Source: CAKVOD01 sp964489405
GTDB lineage: Bacteria > Bacillota > Clostridia > Christensenellales > UBA1242
Length of the DNA stretch: 43,828 nt
Direction of reading: 5' to 3'
Assembly: GCA_964489405.1 (NCBI GenBank)
Contig: CAZAYL010000006.1
Span: 1-43,828, forward strand
The notes below the pieces were generated by a model. The model made no database searches. It had not been told where the DNA came from and was given only the letters and a program-made list of their open reading frames with translations. Position numbers and translations under genes: made by a program. Below, one piece after another: positions 1 to 7,122 of the stretch (position 1 is the first letter of the stretch; the number at the start of each line of letters is the position of its first letter).

Positions 1-2
1 CC

Positions 3-1928
3 GCAACGACAATAAAATTAGACACATTCTATATAAATGCCCCCGCTTATATTGCCGGGGACATATATCGTGGTAACACCGATGATGCCAAGAATTACTC
101 GTCAATAAGCGCGGAAGACGGCGAATTGTTGAGCGCAACGGACACGAGCTACATAATGCCCTCGTTATTCACGGTTGGTGGGGACATTGACCCGTCAGTG
201 CTTGGGGACTTGCTTGAAATGATAGATTCTTGTAGCACAACCAATGGTACTAACACAACGGACGGAGTAACTTACTATTCCGCAAAAAACTTTGGTGCGT
301 ACGACCCAACAGGTAACGCGCAGTCTAGCTGGGACGATAACAGTAAAGGCAATGCGCAAATACTCGTGAAATTATTTGAAACGACTAATAATTCGACGAA
401 TACAGATTTGAATAATTTCACATCGCAATACTGGCAAGCCGTGTATCGCTCAATAAATGGGACAAACGATGTTCTGACGCTCTACATGGTACGCCCGTAT
501 ACAACAGCAGAATTTAATCCAAGTTCAACAACAACATACAACAGTGAAGAATATTACTATGACGCGAACTACTCGCAAAGTTTTTTGCGAGATAAAACTG
601 TAATACCTATGTACAACGCTTTGAATACAGGTAACTACTTTGCCACACAACTAAACAATTATGTGGTGACACCTGCAAATTTACCAGGTTTGTGGCAAAG
701 TAGTGCTTATCAGACGTCGTACAACAGTTCGCAATCGCTGTATACCACCAATTGCATTGGTACCAGTGGTTACGGTGATGATTCAACTTACCACAGCATA
801 AATAACGGACTAGACGGACTCGGTACGAAACACTCTGAATGGAATTCGACGATAGAATCGGCGTACACTGACAAGCTATGGGTACCGAGCGCGTACGAAA
901 CACTACACACGGGGTATGGCGCACAAAGCACGAGCACACTGCAAGATACTAAACGCAATTACGACGAATCGAATCGGGTTGTATACTTGTCGAATTACAG
1001 TGCCGCAGACGCCACTCCGTCCGTTTCAAACACGAACAGCAACCGCACAGGCTTGTGGGAACTCAACGGCTATGATAGAGCAACAGATTCCGAGGAGTGG
1101 CTGCGTTCTGGCTATTCAGAGGATTACGATGGCACGCGCGCTATCTACTCGGATGGTTACGATAGCAACGATAGTGTCGACTGCATCAGCGGCGTGCGCG
1201 TTGCGCTCCATCTCAATCTAGCGACCCTTGCAAAGGATTGCCTTTGCAAGGTATCTGCAAGCGCTAAGTCTCAAGGGATAACTGCCCAGTCACTTGAATT
1301 TTATAACACAAAAAACCGTAAAGTTAAACCTTATGTGTTTAACAACAAATTTACGTCCACAACAAATGACACAATAAACGCGATTTTGAAGTTTGATAAG
1401 AAAATTGCACTGGATTCATTGACGCTAAGTTCGCCGAACTCAAGTTCAGCGACCAACCTTGCGGATTGCACGTACGGAGATGTGGAAAAGGATGACGACG
1501 GGACTTACCAAATCGAGTTGACAATATCGAACATTGCGTCTGGCGTTAACGCCTTGCAAATAGAATATAAGGCAATTGCATTAGAGACAGATGTCGATCT
1601 GACTTTTGACCTGAAAAACGTAACTGAAACCAAAAACGCGGGAATAATCGTATACATTATGCGTGCGGATGAAAACACAGGGTACGCCGAGTTTTATACG
1701 GTATACATAAAACGCGAAGAAAGTGACCCTGAAATACAATCAACAAAACTAAATTTGACAATCGGCAAAGAGTACACGTTATTAATTACTAAACCTTATT
1801 TTTGGCAATTAACGATCGACGGGCTGAGCTGTTCATACGCAAAGTTTACTCCGACCGCGGGAGGGACGAACACGATTGCGGTAGTTGCGTCAGGTGGTGG
1901 CACGCCTAATAACTTCGTACTCGTTTAG
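3..1928 (+). CDS. Partial surface protein with DUF6273/C-type-lectin-like domain (5' end missing)
   Basis: The reading frame is open from the first complete codon at base 3, so this is the last 641 or so residues of a longer protein; the TTG at 126 has no ribosome binding site and is not the start. The sequence is rich in Asn, Ser, Thr and Tyr and poor in Lys, as in extracellular proteins. A run matching the DUF6273 pattern is visible: a 'vLTLYM' strand (bases 475-490), 'DKLWVPS' near 870-890, then WLRSGY (1098-1115) and GVRVALHLNL (1191-1220), the usual end of this lectin-like fold. About 235 further residues follow with alternating hydrophobic strands, probably one or two beta-sandwich modules. 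There is no C-terminal LPXTG or membrane anchor. Base composition is far from that of the window: bases 841-900 hold 31 G or C of 60, with many CpG-containing codons. The function is unknown; adhesion or ligand binding is inferred. Confidence 0.8.
   Translation, partial: ATTIKLDTFYINAPAYIAGDIYRGNTDDAKNYSSISAEDGELLSATDTSYIMPSLFTVGGDIDPSVLGDLLEMIDSCSTTNGTNTTDGVTYYSAKNFGAYDPTGNAQSSWDDNSKGNAQILVKLFETTNNSTNTDLNNFTSQYWQAVYRSINGTNDVLTLYMVRPYTTAEFNPSSTTTYNSEEYYYDANYSQSFLRDKTVIPMYNALNTGNYFATQLNNYVVTPANLPGLWQSSAYQTSYNSSQSLYTTNCIGTSGYGDDSTYHSINNGLDGLGTKHSEWNSTIESAYTDKLWVPSAYETLHTGYGAQSTSTLQDTKRNYDESNRVVYLSNYSAADATPSVSNTNSNRTGLWELNGYDRATDSEEWLRSGYSEDYDGTRAIYSDGYDSNDSVDCISGVRVALHLNLATLAKDCLCKVSASAKSQGITAQSLEFYNTKNRKVKPYVFNNKFTSTTNDTINAILKFDKKIALDSLTLSSPNSSSATNLADCTYGDVEKDDDGTYQIELTISNIASGVNALQIEYKAIALETDVDLTFDLKNVTETKNAGIIVYIMRADENTGYAEFYTVYIKREESDPEIQSTKLNLTIGKEYTLLITKPYFWQLTIDGLSCSYAKFTPTAGGTNTIAVVASGGGTPNNFVLV
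1226..1251. repeat. Perfect 11-bp hairpin inside the surface protein gene
   Basis: CCTTGCAAAGG (1226-1236), a four-base loop ATTG, and CCTTTGCAAGG (1241-1251) form a perfect inverted repeat. It begins 6 bases after the codons for GVRVALHLNL and encodes part of LAKDCLCK. It lies in mid-gene, so it is not a terminator. Hairpins of this size and position lie just downstream of the variable region in targets of diversity-generating retroelements; that reading is an inference discussed in the findings. Confidence 0.75.
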
Positions 1929-1950
1929 TGAGAGAGACGTAAACTAGACT

Positions 1951-1990
1951 AAAAAAAAGTTTGTGTAATACAATTACGCAAACTTTTTTC
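1951..1990 (+). terminator. Rho-independent terminator of the surface protein gene
   Basis: A 17-bp stem with one G-U pair (arms 1953-1969 and 1973-1989) closes a three-base loop and ends in a T run. It starts 22 bases after the stop codon at 1926-1928. The A run on the other side would let it work in both directions, but no gene converges on it. Confidence 0.85.
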
Positions 1991-2206
1991 TAAATTTTTA
2001 TTTTTAAGCGAAAAAATGTGAGATACAATATCAGCTTAAAAAAAATGGGATGATGCAAAATGTGTTCTTTTGTTCTTAGTTAGCTACTAATTTTGTGAAA
2101 TTTTTCGAAAAAACTGATTTTTGAAAGCAAATCAAATTCAACTATTTATTAAATTGATTAGAGAATTAACAAAATTTATTCAGATAGCAAAAGTGATGCA
2201 ACACGC

Positions 2207-2236
2207 TTGATTTTACGAAAGATATTATGTTATAAT
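2207..2236 (+). promoter_or_regulatory. Promoter for holA
   Basis: TTGATT (2207-2212), an 18-base spacer and a perfect TATAAT (2231-2236). The predicted start lies near 2243, very close to the AAGGG ribosome binding site, so the leader would be only about 10 bases long. Confidence 0.6.
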
Positions 2237-2252
2237 ATTCAAAAGGGAAATA

Positions 2253-3224
2253 ATGAAATTTATAGAACTGAAAAAGTCATTAAAGACAAAGATTAGTAAT
2301 ACGTATCTCGTATTTGGCAAGGATAGATTTTTACTTTTGAAAAGTATGAGTTTGATAAGTGACTATTGCATCGATAATTATAAGGATATGAACAGAACAC
2401 TTTATAATGATGAAAATATCAATGTCCAAAAGGCGCTTGAAATAGCACAAACTTTGCCGTTTATGAGCAAGTATAGGGTTATTTTGTTGAAAGAATGTTT
2501 TTCAAAAATGAATGATGATGACAAAAATAGAATATTGAGTTATCTAAGAAAACCTGTTGCAACAACAATTCTTGTTTTTGTATCTGAAGAAAAGAATGAG
2601 TTTTTGAAGAAATGTGAAGAATATGTAACAGCGGTTGACTGTAGTTATCTTGACGGCGAAACGCTTTCAAAAGTGGTTGCTTCGATGTGCGCTGAGAATG
2701 GCAAACAAATTACAACAAATGCTTTGCATAATCTCATTGAGTACTGCGGAAGTGATATGTCTAAAATTAGTAGTGAAGTCGTAAAACTTTCGTCGTATTG
2801 CGAGGGACCCGTCATAAAACCTGAAGATGTTGAAATTAATGTGTCAAAGACGATTGATTATGAAATGTATCGGATGGCAAATGCAATCATTGCTAAAGAC
2901 GCTGGAAAAGCAATTCAAGTATTTGAATATATGATGAGAGAGAAGGGAAGTACACAATATATTTTGGGTGCTCTTATAAATTTTATGAGAAGATATTTTT
3001 ATCTACAAGCGACCAAACACAATATTGACCTTTGTAATTCTACATTTAAGATTAGTAAGTATTCAATAAGTATGATGATTAAAGAAACAAACAAACTCAA
3101 AAAGGTTGAATTAATGAATTCAATTAGTGCGATACTGGACACTGATTACAGAATTAAATCAGGGCGTACGCCTGATCTTAACGCATTATATAGTCTGTTA
3201 TTAAACATTGTATACAAAGTATAA
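2253..3224 (+). CDS. holA: DNA polymerase III subunit delta (HolA)
   Basis: The delta subunit of the replicative clamp loader, which opens the beta sliding clamp. The N-terminal region has the family's YLVFGKDRFLL element near residues 18-28 and the TLPFMSKYRVILLKE strand near residues 69-84, followed by the AAA+-like domain and a helical C-terminal region ending in a DLNALYSLLLNIV motif. At 323 residues it has the usual length (about 320-345). It starts at ATG 2253 with AAGGG 6 bases upstream. It is transcribed alone from its own promoter and ends at a bidirectional terminator. In Bacillus and Clostridia holA usually sits beside rpsT and comE-type genes; none of these is here. Confidence 0.9.
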   Translation: MKFIELKKSLKTKISNTYLVFGKDRFLLLKSMSLISDYCIDNYKDMNRTLYNDENINVQKALEIAQTLPFMSKYRVILLKECFSKMNDDDKNRILSYLRKPVATTILVFVSEEKNEFLKKCEEYVTAVDCSYLDGETLSKVVASMCAENGKQITTNALHNLIEYCGSDMSKISSEVVKLSSYCEGPVIKPEDVEINVSKTIDYEMYRMANAIIAKDAGKAIQVFEYMMREKGSTQYILGALINFMRRYFYLQATKHNIDLCNSTFKISKYSISMMIKETNKLKKVELMNSISAILDTDYRIKSGRTPDLNALYSLLLNIVYKV

Positions 3225-3246
3225 TACACTATATATTGTGTATTAT
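3221..3246. repeat. Intergenic palindrome, copy 1
   Basis: ATAATACAC, eight bases, then GTGTATTAT, overlapping the holA stop codon. A looser palindromic stretch with core CAATATATTG follows at about 3255-3274. The strings ATACACTATAT and ATATATTGTGTA recur in the palindromes at 20288-20332 and 37836-37879. There is no T run, and a normal terminator lies downstream, so this is not needed for termination. Confidence 0.6.
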
Positions 3247-3298
3247 ATATGTAATAATACGCAATATATTGTATTTATAATTAAGTTTAAGATTAAAT

Positions 3299-3337
3299 AA
3301 AAATAGTATTTGAATTTCAATTTCAAATACTATTTTT
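3299..3337. terminator. Bidirectional terminator between holA and the alpha-oxoamine synthase gene
   Basis: A perfect 16-bp stem (3299-3314 with 3322-3337) around a seven-base loop, with an A run on the left and a T run on the right. It lies between two convergent genes and suits both. Confidence 0.9.
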
Positions 3338-3346
3338 ACTTTTTTG

Positions 3347-4525
3347 TTATTTTTGCATATTATCAAAAGTGTCTTTAATAATGTCCATTGCTTCATCCAT
3401 CAACTCTTTTGTATGTGTTGCCGTGTAGCTTGTTCTAATGATAGCACCGCCCACTGGAACAGCAGGGCTGACAACAGGGTTGACATATACGCCGTTCTTC
3501 AAAAGTTCTGTGCAAGCACGGAATGTGAATGAGTCCTCATATGTATTGATTGGAATAATAGGGGCGACGGATTCACGTATATCGATACCGCGTTCTTTCA
3601 TCCCTTTGCGCACGTAATTTGTGATGTCACGCAAATTTTTTACGCGTTGTGGGTTGTTTCTCAAAATCTCAAGCGCTTTTCTTGCGCAAGCAACATTTGC
3701 AGGGGGCATAGACGCTGAGAATATGAATGGGCGTGAGTTGTGGCGAACATAATCTACAATTTCTTTCTTTCCTGCCATACAACCACCAAGACTTGCAAGG
3801 GACTTACTAAATGTTTCCATAATAATATCGACTTCATCTTCAAGTCCAAAATATTCAGCTGTACCAGCACCACGCTCGCCAAAGACACCCAACCCGTGTG
3901 CATCGTCAATCATAACTCGTGCGCCGTATTTCTTAGCAAGTTCAACAATTTTAGGGAGATTACAAATATCCCCGCCCATACTAAACACACCGTCTGTAAC
4001 AATAAGTTTGCCTTTATCATCGTCGACGCTTGCGAGTTGTCTTTCAAGGTCTTCCATATCGCTGTGTTCGTATCTCAAAAGTTTTGCATAACTCAATCTG
4101 CACGCGTCGTAAATTGAAGCGTGATTTTCTTTGTCGCCAATGATGACGTCATTTCTACCCGCGATTGCTGAAATTATGCCAAGGTTTGATTGAAATCCTG
4201 TTGAGAATGTAATCACATCTTCTTTGTGTAAAAAGTCAGCAAGTTCGAGTTCAAGTTGTCTATGAATATCTAGCGTTCCATTCAAAAATCTAGAGCCTGA
4301 GCAACCTGAACCATATTTTTCGAGTGCTTTGATTCCCGCTTCAATAACTTCTTCATTTGAGGTCAAACCTAGATAGTTGTTTGAGCCAAGCATAATGACA
4401 CGGTGCCCTTCCATATTGACAACGATATCTTGTCCGCTTGTCAATGGGTGGAAGTAGGGATAAATCCCTTGAGCCTTTATATTGTTTGCCACATCATAGT
4501 CGTAGCATTTTTTAAATAAGTCCAT
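3347..4525 (-). CDS. Alpha-oxoamine synthase, serine-palmitoyltransferase-like (PLP-dependent)
   Basis: A 392-residue fold-type I PLP enzyme of the family that condenses an amino acid with an acyl-CoA (8-amino-7-oxononanoate synthase, 2-amino-3-ketobutyrate CoA ligase, 5-aminolevulinate synthase, serine palmitoyltransferase). Visible elements are YGSGCSGSRFLNGT (71-84), FSTGF (107-111), HASI with the ring-stacking histidine (H135), DGVFSM (178-183), DDAHGLG (207-213) and the cofactor lysine K241 in TFSKSLASLGG. From memory, YPYF near the N-terminus, SGSRFLNGTLD and FIFSAS are closer to Bacteroidetes serine palmitoyltransferase than to Kbl or BioF. The start at 4525 is chosen for AAAGGAG 5 bases upstream; the frame is open to 4669, but that extension is low-complexity and unsupported. 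The substrate is unproven; glycine C-acetyltransferase is the main alternative. Confidence 0.8.
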   Translation of the reverse strand: MDLFKKCYDYDVANNIKAQGIYPYFHPLTSGQDIVVNMEGHRVIMLGSNNYLGLTSNEEVIEAGIKALEKYGSGCSGSRFLNGTLDIHRQLELELADFLHKEDVITFSTGFQSNLGIISAIAGRNDVIIGDKENHASIYDACRLSYAKLLRYEHSDMEDLERQLASVDDDKGKLIVTDGVFSMGGDICNLPKIVELAKKYGARVMIDDAHGLGVFGERGAGTAEYFGLEDEVDIIMETFSKSLASLGGCMAGKKEIVDYVRHNSRPFIFSASMPPANVACARKALEILRNNPQRVKNLRDITNYVRKGMKERGIDIRESVAPIIPINTYEDSFTFRACTELLKNGVYVNPVVSPAVPVGGAIIRTSYTATHTKELMDEAMDIIKDTFDNMQK

Positions 4526-4551
4526 AATATCTCCTTTCCAAGTATGCAAAT

Positions 4552-4579
4552 AGTATAACACAAATTTTTTACATTTCAA
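4552..4579 (-). promoter_or_regulatory. Promoter for the alpha-oxoamine synthase gene
   Basis: On the minus strand TTGAAA (4579-4574), 16 bases, then TATACT (4557-4552). The predicted start is near 4545, giving a leader of about 20 bases that contains the AAAGGAG site. Confidence 0.55.
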
Positions 4580-4826
4580 AATGTTTGAATATGTTTTTTT
4601 GAAGTCAAAGGAAGCATTTTTTTCGATATAAATTATATAGCATATAGTGTTATTTTTTTTGTGAATCACCCACCAAAAAAAACATAAATTTGGTTAATTT
4701 AAGAATATAAAATTAAAGAGATTTGATAATTTTGATTTTTAACAATTAAAATGTGTATTGACTAGATATAAATGCCATAAAATTGTACTTTCTTTTAAAT
4801 TTTTCACAAAAAAATTGCTCAAACAC

Positions 4827-4855
4827 TTGTAAAAATAAAATAAATATGATAGCAT
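4827..4855 (+). promoter_or_regulatory. Weak candidate promoter for the ABC ATPase gene
   Basis: TTGTAA (4827-4832), 17 bases, TAGCAT (4850-4855). Each hexamer matches the consensus at only four positions. It would start transcripts close to the AGAGG ribosome binding site at 4866-4870. Confidence 0.3.
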
Positions 4856-4876
4856 AATAGTACATAGAGGTTGTTT

Positions 4877-5545
4877 ATGATAGAGTTTACAAATATAAAA
4901 TTAATGTACGTAAAAGAATTTTACGCTTTGTATAATGTAAATTTTAAAGTTAGTAATGGAGAAAAGGTCGCCTTGGTTGGTGCGTTGGATAGTGGGAAAA
5001 CAAGTTTATTGAGAATTTTTGCAAAACTTGAAAAGCCCAACAGTGGGGAAATATGTTACAACGATATACCTCTTTGTGAAATTAATTATGAAAAGGATTT
5101 ATCTGTTGCATATGTATCTAACACTCCAATATTGCTTAAGGGTTCTGTTAGAAAAAATATTGAGTATGTCCTAAAGGTTCGTAAATGCCCCAAAGCTGAG
5201 CGCACTCAGATTGTTGAAAAGGTGTTGGAAGACTTTGCTCTAAAAGCGGTTGAAAGCGAGAAAATTAAAAATATTTCTATGTATCAAAAGCGTTTACTGC
5301 AATTTGCAATGCTTAGCATTAGGGCGCGCATAGATGTTTTGCTTGTTGATGATATTTTGGCGGGGCTCAATACGGCAGAATATGTGACAATAAAGGAAAT
5401 TTTAAAAACTTTTATGAACAAAAAAGGAATAACAACTTTTTTTGCTTGTAGTGACGAAATCATTGCTAAAGAACTTTGCGATAAGATTGTTTACCTAAAA
5501 CTTGGGGCAGTTGACAAAATTGAAAGCGCAAAATTAAAGATGTGA
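4877..5545 (+). CDS. ABC-type ATP-binding protein with degenerate motifs
   Basis: A 222-residue ABC ATPase subunit without membrane segments. The Walker A region is GALDSGKTS (about residues 35-43), which can bind nucleotide. The other motifs depart from consensus: the signature LSGGQ is replaced by ISMYQ, Walker B reads LLVDDIL with Asp in place of the catalytic Glu, and the H-loop histidine is absent (FFACSDE). Such a protein may bind ATP but hydrolyse it poorly. ATG 4877 is preferred over an in-frame TTG at 4871 because AGAGG (4866-4870) is 6 bases upstream of it. No permease gene is adjacent; the next gene, 14 bases on, encodes a PucR-type DNA-binding protein, so the pair may be regulatory rather than a transporter. 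That role is inferred. Confidence 0.75.
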   Translation: MIEFTNIKLMYVKEFYALYNVNFKVSNGEKVALVGALDSGKTSLLRIFAKLEKPNSGEICYNDIPLCEINYEKDLSVAYVSNTPILLKGSVRKNIEYVLKVRKCPKAERTQIVEKVLEDFALKAVESEKIKNISMYQKRLLQFAMLSIRARIDVLLVDDILAGLNTAEYVTIKEILKTFMNKKGITTFFACSDEIIAKELCDKIVYLKLGAVDKIESAKLKM

Positions 5546-5559
5546 TGTGGAAGTAATTG

Positions 5560-5973
5560 ATGGATAAAAGTATTAAGACAGCCACAGATGAGCAGAATGC
5601 AAATACAAATAAAAATTCCTTGACACAGGAACAAGAGCAAGAATATTTAAGACAGATAAAAGAGAACTCCTCCTTATTAAGCATAATACTAAAGTCAATG
5701 GGTGGAGAATGTCAAGATTGCTTGTATTCAATGTTCAGTGCCCAAAATATTTTAAAAGTTTTAGATGATAAAGAGTTAATGTTGTCTGCGCGTGTTCTTT
5801 TTGACAATAATTTGAGTATAGGTGATGCTAGCAAACAAATTTATATTCATAGAAATACGATGGTTTATCGTATTGAAAAGATAGAACGTCTTACTGGGTT
5901 GGATATTCGAAAATTTGATGAGGCGATGGCGCTGTGTGCACTTATTAATTTATATGATAATATCAAAAAATAG
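5560..5973 (+). CDS. Small PucR/CdaR-type helix-turn-helix protein
   Basis: A 137-residue protein whose last 60 residues match the C-terminal DNA-binding domain of PucR/CdaR regulators: LSIGDASKQIYIHRNTMVYR (about residues 87-106) is the helix-turn-helix and IEKIERLTGLDIRKFDEAM the following helices. The first 50 residues are polar and Gln/Glu-rich, with CQDC near residues 52-55. The GAF or sugar-diacid sensor domain usual in this family is missing, so the signal must come from elsewhere, perhaps from the preceding ATPase. ATG 5560 follows a weak GGAAG; the frame also permits TTG 5557. It is co-directional with the ABC gene. The target is unknown. Confidence 0.75.
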   Translation: MDKSIKTATDEQNANTNKNSLTQEQEQEYLRQIKENSSLLSIILKSMGGECQDCLYSMFSAQNILKVLDDKELMLSARVLFDNNLSIGDASKQIYIHRNTMVYRIEKIERLTGLDIRKFDEAMALCALINLYDNIKK

Positions 5974-6026
5974 TAGAGAATTTACATTTGGTACATTGAT
6001 TTCGTGTATAAATACGATTTGTTAAA

Positions 6027-6049
6027 GCAGTGTTTATAATATGCACTGC
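6027..6049. promoter_or_regulatory. Inverted repeat over a TATAAT in the plsX leader
   Basis: GCAGTG (6027-6032) and CACTGC (6044-6049) flank an 11-base spacer that contains TATAAT (6035-6040). No good -35 hexamer lies 16-18 bases upstream, so a promoter here would be weak or activator-dependent, and the repeat could be its operator. It does not resemble the FapR site that controls plsX in Bacillus. Confidence 0.35.
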
Positions 6050-6068
6050 ATAATTATTTGGAGGAAAA

Positions 6069-7109
6069 ATGAAAATAGTAGTAGATGGTTTTGGTGGAGA
6101 TAACTCGCCTCAAGAGATAATAAAAGGGGTTGCGCTTGCGATTGATAAGCACAAAGACCTCAATATAATCATTACTGGAGATAAGCAAATAATTGAAAGC
6201 GAATTTAGCAATTATTCGGTTGACAGAAATAGAATAGAAATTGTTCATACAACAGAAATTGTTACTAATAATGAGTCGCCAACCGATGCAATTCGCACCA
6301 AAAAAGATTCATCTCTTGTTGTTGCACTCAATATTCTAAAATCTAATGATGATGTTTGTGGACTTGTTTCGGCGGGGAGTACGGGGGCTGTTTTGACAGG
6401 CGCTTTTTTGAAAATTGGAAGAATGAAGGGTGTGTCGCGCCCTGCACTTGCTCCAATGCTCCCAACAAAAAAACGTGGTAGGGTGCTGTTAATTGATTGT
6501 GGCGCGAATATGGATTCAAAGCCAATTAATTTGTGCCATTATGCAATTATGGGTTCGGCATATATGCAAAAAATGTGTGGAATAGAAAATCCGCGCGTTG
6601 CTTTGTTGAATGTTGGGGTTGAAGATAAGAAAGGGAACGAACTTTGCCACGAGGTTTTCCCAATGCTAAAAAAATTGCCAATAAATTTTGTTGGGAATAT
6701 GGAGGCACGAGATTTTTTATCGGGGGATTATGATGTTGTAGTAGCTGACGGTTTTGCTGGGAATGTTTGCCTAAAAGCTAGTGAAGGAGCTATCCAAACA
6801 TTGATGAGCATTTTAAAGTCAGAAATAAAAGCGAGAAAATGTAGCTTGTTTGGCGCTTTATTTATGAAAAAATCATTTAAGGCGGTCAAAAAATTGATGG
6901 ATTATGAGAGTTGGGGTGGCTCGCCATTCTTAGGGGCTAAAAAGATACTTATCAAGTCGCATGGTTCAAGCTTTGCGCCAAGTATCCTTGCAAGTATTGA
7001 ACAAGTTATGGACATATATAGCAACAATTTATACGAGTCTATTGAACGCACTATTCTTGAAACAAAAGATATTTGCGATTCAATGCTTGAAGAAAAAGTT
7101 GAGAGTTAG
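6069..7109 (+). CDS. plsX: Phosphate acyltransferase PlsX
   Basis: Makes acyl-phosphate from acyl-ACP, the first committed step of phosphatidic acid synthesis in the PlsX/PlsY pathway. The N-terminal IVVDGFGGDNSP, SAGSTGAVLTGA (near residues 101-112), LLIDCGAN (near 140-147), NVGVEDKKGNE and VADGFAGNVCLKASEG are standard PlsX motifs. The 346-residue length is slightly above the usual 330. ATG 6069 follows TTGGAGGAAAA, a very strong ribosome binding site. The gene leads an operon into rnc (13-base gap). In most Firmicutes fabD, fabG and acpP stand between plsX and rnc; here all are absent. Confidence 0.95.
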   Translation: MKIVVDGFGGDNSPQEIIKGVALAIDKHKDLNIIITGDKQIIESEFSNYSVDRNRIEIVHTTEIVTNNESPTDAIRTKKDSSLVVALNILKSNDDVCGLVSAGSTGAVLTGAFLKIGRMKGVSRPALAPMLPTKKRGRVLLIDCGANMDSKPINLCHYAIMGSAYMQKMCGIENPRVALLNVGVEDKKGNELCHEVFPMLKKLPINFVGNMEARDFLSGDYDVVVADGFAGNVCLKASEGAIQTLMSILKSEIKARKCSLFGALFMKKSFKAVKKLMDYESWGGSPFLGAKKILIKSHGSSFAPSILASIEQVMDIYSNNLYESIERTILETKDICDSMLEEKVES

Positions 7110-7122
7110 TAAAGGTAATATT

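Larger units (their letters stand above)
1929..2252. other. Non-coding gap between surface protein gene and holA
   Basis: This 324-base stretch holds the terminator at 1951-1990 and the holA promoter at 2207-2236. The rest (about 1991-2206) is AT-rich, with stops in every frame and no visible RNA fold, repeat or protein remnant. No template-repeat copy of the upstream lectin region could be seen here. Confidence 0.6.
4526..4876. other. Divergent intergenic region
   Basis: This 351-base gap holds the minus-strand promoter at 4552-4579 and a weak plus-strand promoter at 4827-4855. The middle part (about 4600-4820) is very AT-rich with homopolymer A and T runs; no small gene, RNA or repeat is apparent. 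Confidence 0.5.

Noticed and set aside
607..1221. Long frames on both strands inside the surface protein gene
   Set aside because: They lie in other frames of a gene with high G+C and few chance stops, have no ribosome binding site, and give Cys/His- or Arg-rich products without domain patterns.
1991..2206. Template repeat of a diversity-generating retroelement next to the candidate variable region
   Set aside because: No stretch resembles 1090-1225 even when adenines are ignored; the region is low-complexity AT.
3347..4669. Longer form of the alpha-oxoamine synthase starting at 4669
   Set aside because: The extra 48 residues are unlike the family, and the promoter and AAAGGAG site lie inside that stretch, just before 4525.
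5974..6068. FapR operator upstream of plsX
   Set aside because: No sequence close to the Bacillus FapR palindrome (TTAGTACCTAGTCTTAA-like) is present.
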